In this document: piece by piece, positions 25,101 to 35,775 of the stretch | Layout of the letters: each line of letters starts with the position of its first letter | Position numbering within the stretch: position 1 is the stretch's first letter | From: Phoebastria nigripes | Taxonomy: Eukaryota > Chordata > Aves > Procellariiformes > Diomedeidae | Direction of reading: 5' to 3' | Assembly: GCA_035582835.1 (NCBI GenBank) | Contig: JAYKAV010000459.1 | Span: 1-64,000, forward strand | Length of the DNA stretch: 64,000 nucleotides | The notes under the pieces: generated by a model | The model's database searches: none | What the model was told of the DNA's origin: nothing | The model's input: only the letters and a program-made list of their open reading frames with translations | Program-made: the position numbers and the translations under genes

Positions 25101-25943
25101 TAGAGCTAGTATGCTGGACCTTGNTCATCTCTGTCTAACACCATTGACTCCAGTAGGCAAATCCCTTGAATGAAATCAGCCTGTTATTTCTGTTAAATGC
25201 ACTTTTTTCACTGACTTCCTTTCATGAAGGCAGAAATGTGAAAAGAGACTCAATATCTTACAGTCTGTAGCTCCAGGCCCTTGAGATAAAATTATAATTC
25301 AACATGATTATGTAGAAAACAGGAGAAAACAGGTGATTCCAATAAACTTGGAAGTAGTTTTTTCAGAACATTACAAGTCTGATCGATAAAGGCAGCCTCA
25401 TACTTTCTGTGAGGCTAGATATTCCTCAAAATACTATCCTATGCAAACACAATGCATCACTGCAGCATCTCTTCAATGAATGAATCGCTGTTCATGATAA
25501 ACTTGAGGTCTCCAGTTACAAGATTTTGTAAGGAATTCTAGTCATTTGGGTGTAGTCTGGAAGGGATCAATTCATAGATGTTTGGGAGGAATGAAGTCAC
25601 TGCAGATAAAGTCTATAATGGCTCAGAGGCTGGAGAAATTATAACAGGGAAGATATTACAGAAAGATATAGTAAAAGGTGCAGTCAAACAAGTCCATCAA
25701 ATAAAGTCAAATGAAGAACTTACATCCAACAATTAAAAACGTAGGTTTGTACTTAATGACCGAAGCCTGTATTCTGGGAAACAGCAACTCTGTGAAGAAC
25801 TTAGAAGATGTTGTAGGTAACCCAGCAGCAAGATCTCTTTTTATCAAGATCAGGTATCTACTTAAAGAGTTTATTCTACCTCTACCCATTAGTCACTGGG
25901 CTTCATGTAGGAATTACTGAGTGAAATTTTAGGATAGGTAGAG
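22200..25943. other. Single-copy non-coding DNA
   Basis: No exon, RNA gene or clear repeat recognised. An ambiguous base lies at 25124. Short frames near 24219-24516 overlap in two phases and resemble nothing known. Confidence 0.4.
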
Positions 25944-26002
25944 GAGGTCCAACCAGGGAACGACTAGTCCCTTCAGACTCTAAAAATCTATGATTCTATT
26001 AA
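25944..26002 (+). mobile_element. Old CR1 LINE, extreme 3' end
   Basis: GGTCCAACCAGGGAACGACT is followed by CTAGTCCCTTCAGACTC and then TAAAAATCTATGATTCTATT. The final ATCTATGATTCTATT is the CR1 octamer tail in sense. Only about 60 bases remain. Confidence 0.65.
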
Positions 26003-26880
26003 ATTAAATGCTCTGGTATAAAAATCTTGATCGCTTCAAAATAATATATTTACTTAGGAGAATGTGTCACAGGAGGCACAACATGAATATAATTACTTCT
26101 TCTAGGAGTGTCCAGCTGTGAGGTAAACAAAATTACTGCAGTAGATCAAAAGTCTTTCCTACAAAAAAAAAAAAACAAACCCAAAAAATTACAAAAGAGA
26201 GGTAATGAAGATAGTTTTACCAAAGAAGCTCAATAAATATACTTTAAAAAAGACCATGTTCACTGAGGGATCATTTTATTCTGCAGAGGCAGAACAGCCA
26301 AAAATTAAGCCTTATTCTGCAAGCTTGAATCACTCAATTTGATTTTAAAAGTCATTTAATCTTTTAATAAGTATTAAACATGTTCAAGTTTAACATGGAG
26401 AAATCATAATATTTCAGCATTCTGCTCTCCCCTGGTTACACTCAATTGAAAGGCTGTAACCAAATATTAAAGAAAAAGCCATCACTTTCCTGAAGTCAAA
26501 TCAAATTGTGTTTTATGGCAGCAGCACATAATCAAATTGCCATTTATTTCACTGCAGAGCCTATTCTGAATTGATTGGCCAATTAAGCTATCACTTGCTT
26601 TTTTTTGGCAAAAATAACTGCCTTTGAATCATCTGGTTTGTTCCTAAGTTCACAAGACTGTGCAGGATGCTGCGCATCCTAGCCTAGCCTGGATAGAAAA
26701 GTAAACTGCTGCTTGCCTTAATGGCAAAGCAGAAGTCTTTGAAGTAGCTGACTATAGCTGAAAAGATGACATCCATTGCTTGCTAAGTCTTTTCAGACCT
26801 TTGATCACTAAGAGACAAGATGAGGGTCACCTGTATGCTCAAAGTGCATTTTCCCTAAACTTTCCCCTTGTCTCTTGCAG
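26003..26880. other. AT-rich block with back-to-back CCAAT boxes, no gene seen
   Basis: The stretch 26400-26620 is AT-rich with several ATAATCAAATT and AATTAAG motifs of homeodomain type, and has the look of a conserved non-coding element. ATTGGCCAAT at 26574-26583 is a perfect 10-bp palindrome made of two opposed CCAAT boxes. Whether it is conserved cannot be judged from one sequence. Confidence 0.35.
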
Positions 26881-26966
26881 CAGGGCTAGCGGCAGCCGAC
26901 TCCATTCGTCCAGGCAGCGCAGGCAGCAACATTGCTTCGTACAGAACATCCCTGGTCTCTCACTGA
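26881..26966 (+). CDS. Weak candidate for a short terminal coding exon
   Basis: A pyrimidine-rich run ending TCTCTTGCAG (26871-26880) makes a good 3' splice site. From there, after two bases of a split codon, 27 codons run to a TGA at 26964-26966. The translation is rich in Ser, Gly, Ala and Arg and ends in a SLVSH-type tail. About six CpGs survive in roughly 70 bases of otherwise CpG-poor DNA, as in many real exons. I do not recognise the protein. No upstream exon or downstream poly(A) site is evident. It may be chance, or a conserved non-coding patch. Confidence 0.15.
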
Positions 26967-27828
26967 CAAATCAGTATCGTCCTCCATGCACCCTAATGAC
27001 TTGTTTCTGAGTGTTGGACCTTGCCCATGAAGTCCCCGAGCCTGGGGTGGTTTCTGAGCACTGCGGCTCTTCACAGTGTGTGCTTTTGAACAAGGGTGGT
27101 GGCATTTCATAGCCACCGCTAAGCCACACAGCTGGGATCTTCATGGTTTTCTAACTTTCTGCACAGCCTGGACTTCCAAGTTGTTAAAGCCCAGAATAAC
27201 CCAGGTCCCTTCTTGGTGTTTCCCATCAGCTGATATTCTCTAAAGGCCTAAGAGCAGCCCGCGGGTAAAACCAGACACAGGGATGTAGATGGCTTTCTGG
27301 TGTGAATCTGCACTAATCGTCAGTACTTCATGTTCACCCTGCCTTGCAAGGTATCTCAGTACAGTCAAGGCTCAGATAAACTAGGCTGAGGTGGAGCTCT
27401 GCAGGGATTCCTGGGACTGCATTTTGGACAAGCAGGTTTGATCTTATTTCTTTGACAAGCACGTAATGTCTCCTTTTTTTAGATATATAGTTTAGCTGAA
27501 TTTTGTCTCTGCTCCCTTTAAAGATAAATAATAAACAGGAGCCAGCAGCCACATTGAGATTCTGTAAGGTCATTCTCCAGAAACAAACTAATTGCTTTAA
27601 TTATCTGTGTAAATCTTCCTTTTTTGTGTGTGTTATCGTAATAGCAGCATTTTTGGAAAGCTGCTGATTTCTCTCGTTCTCCAGAGTTTTGGCAGCTGGC
27701 CTTTAATATCCAAAAAGTGACTCCCCAAGAAGTCACTGAGATGATGGTGCAGAAGACAAAGCATTACCTAGAAATACAAAATATTTTTATCCATGTGTTT
27801 TTCTTGGAAAGTGCTCTGTCCTTTGAAG

Positions 27829-27907
27829 AAAACCAAACCAAACCAAACCAAACCAAACCAAACCAAAACAAAACAAAACAAAACAAAACAAAACACAACA
27901 AAAAAAC
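27829..27907. repeat. Compound pentanucleotide microsatellite (AACCA)n-(AAACA)n
   Basis: About seven CCAAA units pass directly into about seven CAAAA units, then an imperfect A-rich end. The switch between units is a single C-to-A change carried through all later units, which points to expansion of a mutated unit. Confidence 0.95.
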
Positions 27908-30900
27908 CCACAACAGCCAAGCTATCTGGCTGTAAAAAGGCTTGGGGAGAGCAAAGGAGTTTGTTTTCACCTTCTTCTGTTATACTGACAACTAGAAAGT
28001 TCTTGGTTATCAGAGGAAGATAGTGAACTTTGTCCTTTGGCCAAAGCATTATCTTGCAGCAAGGCTGTAGCAAAAGTGGACATTGCTGCTTGCAGTAACC
28101 AGAAGTCAGAGAAATCCTCATTGCAGTTTTGAGGGTGGTAAATGAGTGGCATTAATTCACATTGGAATACAGTTTTATAATTCTTATCAACCACTGGACT
28201 GAACTAAGACCTTTGGTCCTGGTTCATCTTCTAGGCATGTAACTGAGATAGCTGACTGGGAAAACAGATCTGTTGTGCTCCCCAAAAATCAGAGGAGAAA
28301 CAGGCCCTTACAATATGCTCTTGGCAATTCAGCCAAAGACATTGTTATGCTGTGGGGGTACAGTACTTCACTGAACACAGAGATATCTTCTGGCAATAAG
28401 GACTCCTAATTCAGGCTCCTCTAATTGGTGCCTAATGCTAGCTAGGAGTAATCTTGACCTGATACCCTGAATCAAGCACGTTCTGTATCTAGCTTTCTTA
28501 AGGAACTGCTATGTCTCCTGAGATCAGTTCATTTAACTCCTGTCTCAGTTTCTAAAGCTGTAAAATGTTGTTGTCTGTTTCTGTAAGCTCAGAAAATACC
28601 AGAGAAAAGAGAGTTGCAGGTAGATATGCCATCACAAATGGGGCTAAATTATGATTTAGTTTTAAAGTAATGATTGCATTTCTTATTTTGCAAAGTCTGT
28701 TTCTGTTTAAATCATGCTGTTACTTCTTTTCTTACACCAAGCTCACTTAAAATAGAAATATTTTGTTGCCATAGCAATGTTTTTCCCTTTGTAATTCTGT
28801 TATTTCAGGTTCATTGCAAACTACACTGCATAGCCGGACTCCAGAGATGGAAAAACGTTTCAGATCATCTCCTCCATCCGTTGGGCAGGATACAATTGGT
28901 ATCTAAGGCATGTATCAGAGTTGATAGTTTGTTCAGGGTGTTATATAGTGTCATTGGAAGTGATCCAAATTGCAGTGAATTTAATAAAGAGTTAAATAAC
29001 ACAATTAAATATTTTTGTCACTATCCAAGCTGATTTTCAACTTTTCAGATTTCCCTTTCAGCACAGATAAACAGTCTACCCTAAAGAACTCCTTCCTCAC
29101 TTTAGTGTATTTATAGATAATCAATATGCTAAAAATGAAGTCTATAATTCTCCACCAGCTTACAGGATTTCTGTGACTGCTCTCAGAGAGTGTTTTCTGC
29201 TATCACCTCTGGCTCTATTTAGTTCACCCTCACCACTGGAAGACCTAACTGGAGATCTGGGCAAAACTTTTCACATCTGGTAACTGCCTTAGATGGAATA
29301 TATTTTTTATGTTCAGTGGCATGCAACTAGTATATAAATAACAGGGCCAAAATAGGCTTACACCTCCATTACACAGAACAAAAAGATGGAAAATTGAATG
29401 AACTAATATACAACCAACAGTGGGTGAGAGTAGCACTGACTGTAGTTACACTGCTTGCAATCATGTACCATTTTGCAATGAATAGTACGAGTTGTTTCTA
29501 ATCAAACGCATTTTCTTCACTTGTGTATTCCTACCCAAAGGCACTTCTTTAATACAATGTCATTTACAGTGCAGTGAGAAACCTGAAACATAGCATCACT
29601 GTCATCGCAGGAGCTGAAATGCACTAAGAGCTTTCTCCTCAGGGGAACAGGAGAGTGCCGCACACCACAGACAGACTGACTTGTTTTTCAGTCCTCAGGA
29701 GCAAAACTACCCCCTTTTTGTTTCCAGTCTCTGCTTAAAAAACACCTCCTGAAACACGCTGTCAAACGCACCAGCAAGGCTATTTCTACCAGGGCTGGAT
29801 GTCTGTATCTGAATCATAAATCACAAAGAGAAACACAGTCTGGGGGCCTTGCAACATTTACCTCAGCCACTATTTTCCTACCTTGGCTTCAGAAAGAGAG
29901 AAATCTCTAATAATAACCTTATAAACAACCCGGGCTTTAAATATGTCAGGGACCTAGGCTGGCGTAACACTGAGCAGAAATTAGCTTTGTCAACAGTGTG
30001 TGGTGCTTGCTTCATCTCAGGATTAGATTAGTAGGGCTCTTTTTATTACTGGGCACTTAAATCCCCCTGTTCTTTCTGTCACACCATGCTTTGAGGTACT
30101 CTATTTAAAATAACTGTTTACTCTAACTGTTGAATACAATAATTCATGTTCATCGAAACAGTATTCTCCCCGCCACTGTTGTCTTGATATTTAACACAAA
30201 ATCTGTAGGGAGGAAAGGAATTGCAGATGCCTGACACATTGGGCTCAGGGTTGCTGAGCTCGAGGAGGAGGACGTGGTTCCCAGGACTTAACTCTCCAAA
30301 CCAAGCCCAAAAGAAGCCACTGGAGAATTTGCAGGAGAATTCACCTGGTGCAGCCAAATCATTGGGCTCCTGCTTCTTTAATGCTGGATATAAAACTCCC
30401 ATGTTAAAATATTGTCTCTTCTCCTTAAAGAAAAGTCATCTTTGAATAACTGAAGTCTGCAAAATAAGTGCAGTAGCTGTGCTCTGGAAAAACATCATTA
30501 TCATCACGCCCAAATGACAGCCTCCAGCTCTGTAACAACACAGAAATCAAAGGACTCCTTGCTGGCAAAAGCATCATATACTGTAACTTCAGCCAGGGCT
30601 TTGCAGTCAACAGTTGTAACAACTTCATATCCCCTGTGAATTTGGCATGGAAGAGGAGCCAAGCCCATACTTCAGCATGGGTGCTTTGTGGGACCTTCAA
30701 ATCTCCCACTCGTGGTTAGATGGCTACCTCACAGGGTTCACCTCGACCCGCTATTTCCTCTCTGTCATCACCAGGTTTACCACAGAAACACACCCATTTC
30801 TCCTAAAGAATAAGTATAAAACTTCTGCTTTATGTGAGGATGCTATTAAAAGATGATGAGTTCTGAGTGTGAGTAAACCAGCCAGTTTTGAGAATCCTGC

Positions 30901-32907
30901 GAATATAAATCACATGCTTGAACTGCACCTTGCCTTCTGGCATGCATGGTGCCTGACTGCAAGTTACAGGTCCTGGGAGAAGCACACTTCCCAAGGGAAA
31001 CAAAGGCTTTGCAAACCAAATAGTCCCATGGATCACTCATAAATATTTAAATCTTGCCTGAAGAGTGATTTTCAGGGAAAAATAAATTGTGCAGATTACT
31101 ACCATCCTCTCAGTGAAAACACCGAATCACAAAAATCAGTGGTGTATGTGTGAGGTACTCCCACTCTGTGTTAATTGAGATAAATTTCTTTTACAATACA
31201 AATTCATTTTCCCTCATGCTGGCACATGGTGAAGGATGCTGCCAGGCCAAATTCTACCCTCAGAAATGTACATGCAATGCCTACAGAAATCATACACAAC
31301 CAAGTAAGAATAGAATTTGACTTACAGGCCAGAAACTTTGATTGCTTAAAGCTCTTCTGAACTGGGGGAGCAGGAGGGAGAAAATTGCTTTTAGTTTATC
31401 AGAACAAGGAATGAAGGACAATGATTTTGCAGGTAGTCAAACAATGCAAAAACGTCAGGTGTTCAAGAATGGTGTGTATATGAAGAGGAGCAGGAGCAGA
31501 TATAAACTTGTACTTGATTATACCTAGGAAAACAAAAGTGGAAATGTTGATAAAAGATTCCCTAGTGAAACAGGCTCCTGTACAAACATTTTGGAAGGAG
31601 AAAAATNAATTTTGCTAATGCAAAAAGAATTCTGTAGATCTCCTTTTTTAATCTCCCTGAAGTCCAGGAGAATGAGGACAGACTGCTGCCCTTATGCTGT
31701 TTGGGACAGCCCTTATGAAAAAGCAGCAAAAACCTCAATCCAAAGGAGCACTAATTTAGTATGGCAAAAAAAAATGTAGGCATTTTTAAACTTCACTTTC
31801 CGAGCAGGCTGACAGCACCCTTTACAAAACTGATTTGCAAGCAGGTATTGAATTTCCAAACACCACTGAGACAGATGGGTGGCAAACTTCTAATGACTGG
31901 TGTGCGTATCTTTGACAAAGCCTGCTGAGCCACATGTGCTTGCAAAGGCATTCAAGGTGCTCTCAGCTCCTTGGGGCACACAGCAATACCTGAGAGCATC
32001 TGATCCCTCACAGTGCATTGGAAAGGGCATTCTCCTGTGTTGCTCCCAGAACCATCCCAACGAGAGCACCTTGACATACCTTGGAGGAGCCTCAAAAGCT
32101 GTGCTCATCTGGGCTACCTGTGTTAATGTGTGTGGGATTCTTGGCTCGGTGGCTAACTGTCCCTCCCTGCCAATGAGGTACATGCTCCAAATGTTTTGGG
32201 GGCCTCAGCTAAAGCAAAAAGGCCTACCACTTCTTTTCTCAGTCTGTTCCTCTAACTCTCTGCCATATTGATTATTATCATTTGGCTGTCCTGCAGTACT
32301 GTCCATGGATACTGTCCAGCTGTTCTAGAGATTGTACTACCATACAAAAAGGTGATTTCCATCCCTCCATACACATCTATCCAAGGCCTAATTTAAGTCA
32401 TAAGACACTAGATAGCAGATGGATGTAATGAGCAGATGGGAGGAGCAGAAGGCCCTGGCAAGCCAACACAAATGAGCACAATAAGCAGTGGCTACCCCAG
32501 ACCAGCTGTTTGCTTAGCCCTTGTCGTGTGTTTTATAGGGGTCATGATGGAGAGGAGTTTTAAGAAGGGACCTGCCGGAGGGTAGCATGGAGTGGAGTAG
32601 TCTCTGCAGGGAGCTTGCTCCATGCGTGAAGGGCCTGGGGGAAGGTGCAGGATGATCCCTGCTGATGGCTATGCTAGTGCTCTGCTCCCTGGTTGCTTAG
32701 TGTGAGTGGCAGTCAAATGTATCTTTAAATTGTTTTTGAGCAACTAGAGAACTTTAGATGTCAAAGTCTTTATCAAAGAGTGATTTTCTTTGATTCTTTT
32801 TTTCCCCCTGCAGAAAACACCTAGGTAAATAAATGTGCACACACACAAACATGCACACATGCGTGTCCCCCCCAAGCAATAGAGAAGACAACATTACATG
32901 CACAGTT
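27908..32907. other. Single-copy non-coding DNA, about 5 kb
   Basis: No gene recognised. A short MIR-like patch is listed separately (28521-28572). An ambiguous base lies at 31607. A short CA-rich run lies near 32838-32862, just before the CR1 3' end. Confidence 0.4.
28521..28572 (+). repeat. MIR-like SINE remnant
   Basis: TTCATTTAACTCCTGTCTCA, followed by GTTTCTAAAGCTGTAAAATG, resembles the MIR core phrase with 'CTCAGTTTCC...TCTGTAAAATGG'. Only the core is left, so chance similarity is possible. Confidence 0.35.
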
Positions 32908-33001
32908 AGAATCATAGAATCATAGAATCATTAAGGTTGGAAAAGATCTCTAAGATCATCAAGTCCAACCATCAACCCAACACCACCAAGCCCCACTAAA
33001 C

Positions 33002-33531
33002 NNNNNNNNNNNNNNNNNNNNNNNNNNNNNNNNNNNNNNNNNNNNNNNNNNNNNNNNNNNNNNNNNNNNNNNNNNNNNNNNNNNNNNNNNNNNNNNNNNN
33101 NNNNNNNNNNNNNNNNNNNNNNNNNNNNNNNNNNNNNNNNNNNNNNNNNNNNNNNNNNNNNNNNNNNNNNNNNNNNNNNNNNNNNNNNNNNNNNNNNNNN
33201 NNNNNNNNNNNNNNNNNNNNNNNNNNNNNNNNNNNNNNNNNNNNNNNNNNNNNNNNNNNNNNNNNNNNNNNNNNNNNNNNNNNNNNNNNNNNNNNNNNNN
33301 NNNNNNNNNNNNNNNNNNNNNNNNNNNNNNNNNNNNNNNNNNNNNNNNNNNNNNNNNNNNNNNNNNNNNNNNNNNNNNNNNNNNNNNNNNNNNNNNNNNN
33401 NNNNNNNNNNNNNNNNNNNNNNNNNNNNNNNNNNNNNNNNNNNNNNNNNNNNNNNNNNNNNNNNNNNNNNNNNNNNNNNNNNNNNNNNNNNNNNNNNNNN
33501 NNNNNNNNNNNNNNNNNNNNNNNNNNNNNNN
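33002..33531. other. Assembly gap of 530 N
   Basis: A continuous run of N lies inside the CR1 element. Interspersed repeats of this kind are a usual cause of gaps in draft assemblies. Nothing can be said about its content beyond the CR1 sequence expected from both flanks. Confidence 0.98.
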
Positions 33532-33855
33532 CTGGGCACACTGCCGGCTCATATTCAGCCGGCTGTCAACCAGCACCCCCAGGTCCTTTTCCGACAGGCA
33601 GCTTTCCAGCCACTCTTCCCCCAGCCTGTAGCATTGCATGGGGTTGTTGTGGCCAAAGTGCAGGACCCGGCACTTGGCCTTGTTGAACCTCATGCAGTTG
33701 GCCTCAGCCCATCGATGCAGCCTGTCCAGGTCCCTCTGCAGAGCCTTCCTACCCTCGAGCAGATCGACACTGCCGCCCAGCTTGGTGTCGTCTGCAAACT
33801 TACTGAGGGAGCACTCAATCCCCTTGTCCAGATCGTTAATAAAGATATTGAACAA
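33532..33855 (-). pseudogene. CR1 reverse-transcriptase fragment (FADD active site)
   Basis: About 108 residues of the CR1 ORF2 reverse transcriptase read without a stop on the minus strand. The piece starts in the LFNIFINDL region (33855), continues to FADDTKLGG at residues 20-28, which holds the catalytic Asp pair, and goes on to [17 protein letters not shown] and MSRQCAQ, where the gap begins. The first codon is TTG, an internal Leu of the family and not a start. RT synthesises cDNA for target-primed insertion. This truncated copy has no endonuclease domain and no promoter, so it is not autonomous. It could still be transcribed passively. Confidence 0.92.
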
Positions 33856-33860
33856 GTTAA

Positions 33861-33882
33861 ATTTAACAAGTATTTAACAAGT
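33861..33882. repeat. Tandem 11-bp duplication at the CR1 5' junction
   Basis: ATTTAACAAGT is present twice in tandem directly outside the 5' truncation point of the CR1. A related AACAAGTTAAA also occurs twice (33851-33861 and 33876-33886), the first copy overlapping the end of the element. Confidence 0.8.
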
Positions 33883-35651
33883 TAAAGCACAGAAGCCAAG
33901 ATATGCCTCAGTGAAGTGCACGCAGGCTTGTTCCCTTGAAAACACATAGTTAAGCAGTCACAGCTATGGGCACCTCTCAGAAAACAGGGATCTCCAAAAG
34001 GCCAGATCATCTTCAAGCATGTTGCACCTTTAACAAAATAACTAACCCTTTCAAGATTCTTCAGCATTACTAGAAATTTGCCCTTGGTGTTTTACTGCAC
34101 AGGGCATACTCGTTTCCCTTCTAGTTGAAGATGGCTGAGATTTTAAGTGCTTGCTTATGAGTTGTGCAAAAAAAGCCTGAGGTCTAATGATTTAACATTA
34201 AGCGGTAGTTTCAAGATGAATGCTGGAAACTGGAGAAATCCCTCTTAGGTATTTGTGGTTTAAAGACAAAGTGAACTGCATATTTCCGTTTAGTAAGTCT
34301 GTGGTCAGCTTGATCACTTTAATATGGCAGCTGAGGTGTCAGGAGGAGGAAGTGAAGAGAGTTATTGAAAAACCATCAACTTAAATATGTATCAGACCAC
34401 AGAAAGTTTCCAAAGTCCCCAAAGGCCATTTTTGCTTTTTTTCTGGCCATGTAGGTCTTTTTTTTTTTTTTTTTTTTGTAACATGTCTAACTTAAATGGT
34501 AAATAATAAGTGATAATAACAACCAGCTGGTTCCCATAGAATAGAAAGTGACTGACAGAGCAGAGCAGCTGCCATTCTGCTTTCTCTCACTCCCCTTGTC
34601 AGAGCTTCAAAGTGTCTGTTTAATGTGGTATATTAACAGCACTATTATGACTCTAAATATTAAACCCTAAATCCTCACGAGGAGCTCTGCTGAGCAGAGA
34701 TTTGATTCCTGGGGATGTGATTTTCCAATGGAGCTGCCATCAGAGCCATGGAGAGTGTTCCCCTGTCAAAAATGCATGACGTGATGTGTGGGGCATGCTC
34801 TACTGCTTCTGGCATGCACTTCCCAAAGCCTTAGCTGGTCACAGCTGGGGCTGTCAGCGTTTTCAGTCCTCTCTGCAGAGCATCCCTGCATAAGACATTG
34901 CCAGAAACCTCAGTGAAAGTCAAAAACTGGTCCAAGGTTTGCAGGAAATTCTTCTGGAAGGTGGAAAAAACAGTAATGATCCATATCGCTTTTACTGGCA
35001 TTGCATTTGGGGATTGCTTTCCCAATAAAATGCAGTTGACTTCTTGGATGTGCAGGATTTGGGCACGTAGTTTCCACTGGCTTTCCTGGAAATTACACAC
35101 TGAAAACCTGTGCTGAAAATAAAGGGGTTTCTGATAATTTTGTTACAGGCCTGTTCCTGCACGGCTGATGTTAACGGGAGCTTTACCACTAGCTGAGATC
35201 AGGTTTTAAAGTAGCAGCCTTAATTTCCTAAGTAGCAAATTCATGTGATTTTCCCCATACTCTGTTCTTAAAAGTGTTGGTTGTTTTTTTTACCCAGAGC
35301 TTTCTGACTCCTCCAAGAAAATCATCCTTACGCTTGTGATCACTGCAGCCCTTCAAGATGCTGGATTCTCTGAAAGGAAAGAGACCCAGGAGAAGAGTCA
35401 CAGAAGACCTGTGCAAACCCTAAAGCTGTCCGCGCTGGCACTGAGGGTAGGTGAGGGAGGTGAGTAAGCAGTTGCAGAGTATTTAAAAATTCCTTGTGGA
35501 AGTGCAAGAAGCAGGAGCGCAGCTTCATTTCTGAATTCACTCTGTAAATGTAACTCACAGGAGGGACCAAAGACCAGAAAGGGCTGCAGTGTGGAGGATT
35601 AGGATCTCCCCCAAGACTTCCATTAAGAGGAGAGCCAAGAGCCTTCCTTAC
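33883..35651. other. Non-coding DNA with a 20-T run
   Basis: No gene recognised. A run of 20 T lies at 34458-34477. The block 34600-34800 is moderately GC-balanced and repeat-free. Confidence 0.4.
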
Positions 35652-35775
35652 TTAACAATAATAACTTACTTATACTTACCTCCCCAGAGTGCTGTGAGGC
35701 TTAATTAGTTAATGTTTGCAAAGTGCTATGCAGATGCGAAGAGCAGTATATGTACTCAGTATTATTAACTGGCAG
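35652..35775 (+). repeat. MIR-like (CORE-type) SINE remnant
   Basis: The segment reads TTACTTATACTTACCTCC, then AGTGCTGTGAGGCTTAATTA, GTTAATGTTTGCAAAGTGCT and finally ACTCAGTATTATTA. This follows the 3' half of the amniote MIR consensus in order: CCTACCTCA, GTTGTGAGGATTAAATGAG, GTAAAGCGCTTAG and a final ATTATTA. It is a deep amniote relic. Confidence 0.6.

Larger units (their letters stand above)
32908..33857 (-). mobile_element. Young CR1 LINE, 5'-truncated, interrupted by an assembly gap
   Basis: This is a non-LTR retrotransposon on the minus strand. Its 3' end at about 32908 has nearly three intact ATTCTATG-type octamers, followed inward by GGTTGGAAAAGATCTCTAAG in antisense, the standard CR1 end. 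From about 33857 down to 33532 is an uninterrupted reverse-transcriptase frame of about 108 codons. The gap from 33002 to 33531 covers the rest of the ORF. The span from the last readable RT residue to the 3' end is about what a CR1 needs, so the gap length is plausible. The good frame and intact octamers mark it as the youngest CR1 in the window. The 5' end is truncated within the RT domain. Confidence 0.95.

Noticed and set aside
27764..28121. Minus-strand frames with FVLFCFVLVWFGLVW-like repeats
   Set aside because: They are translations of the pentanucleotide microsatellite, not membrane proteins.
32931..33539. Minus-strand frames made mostly of X
   Set aside because: They span the N gap. 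Only the flanking CR1 sequence is real.
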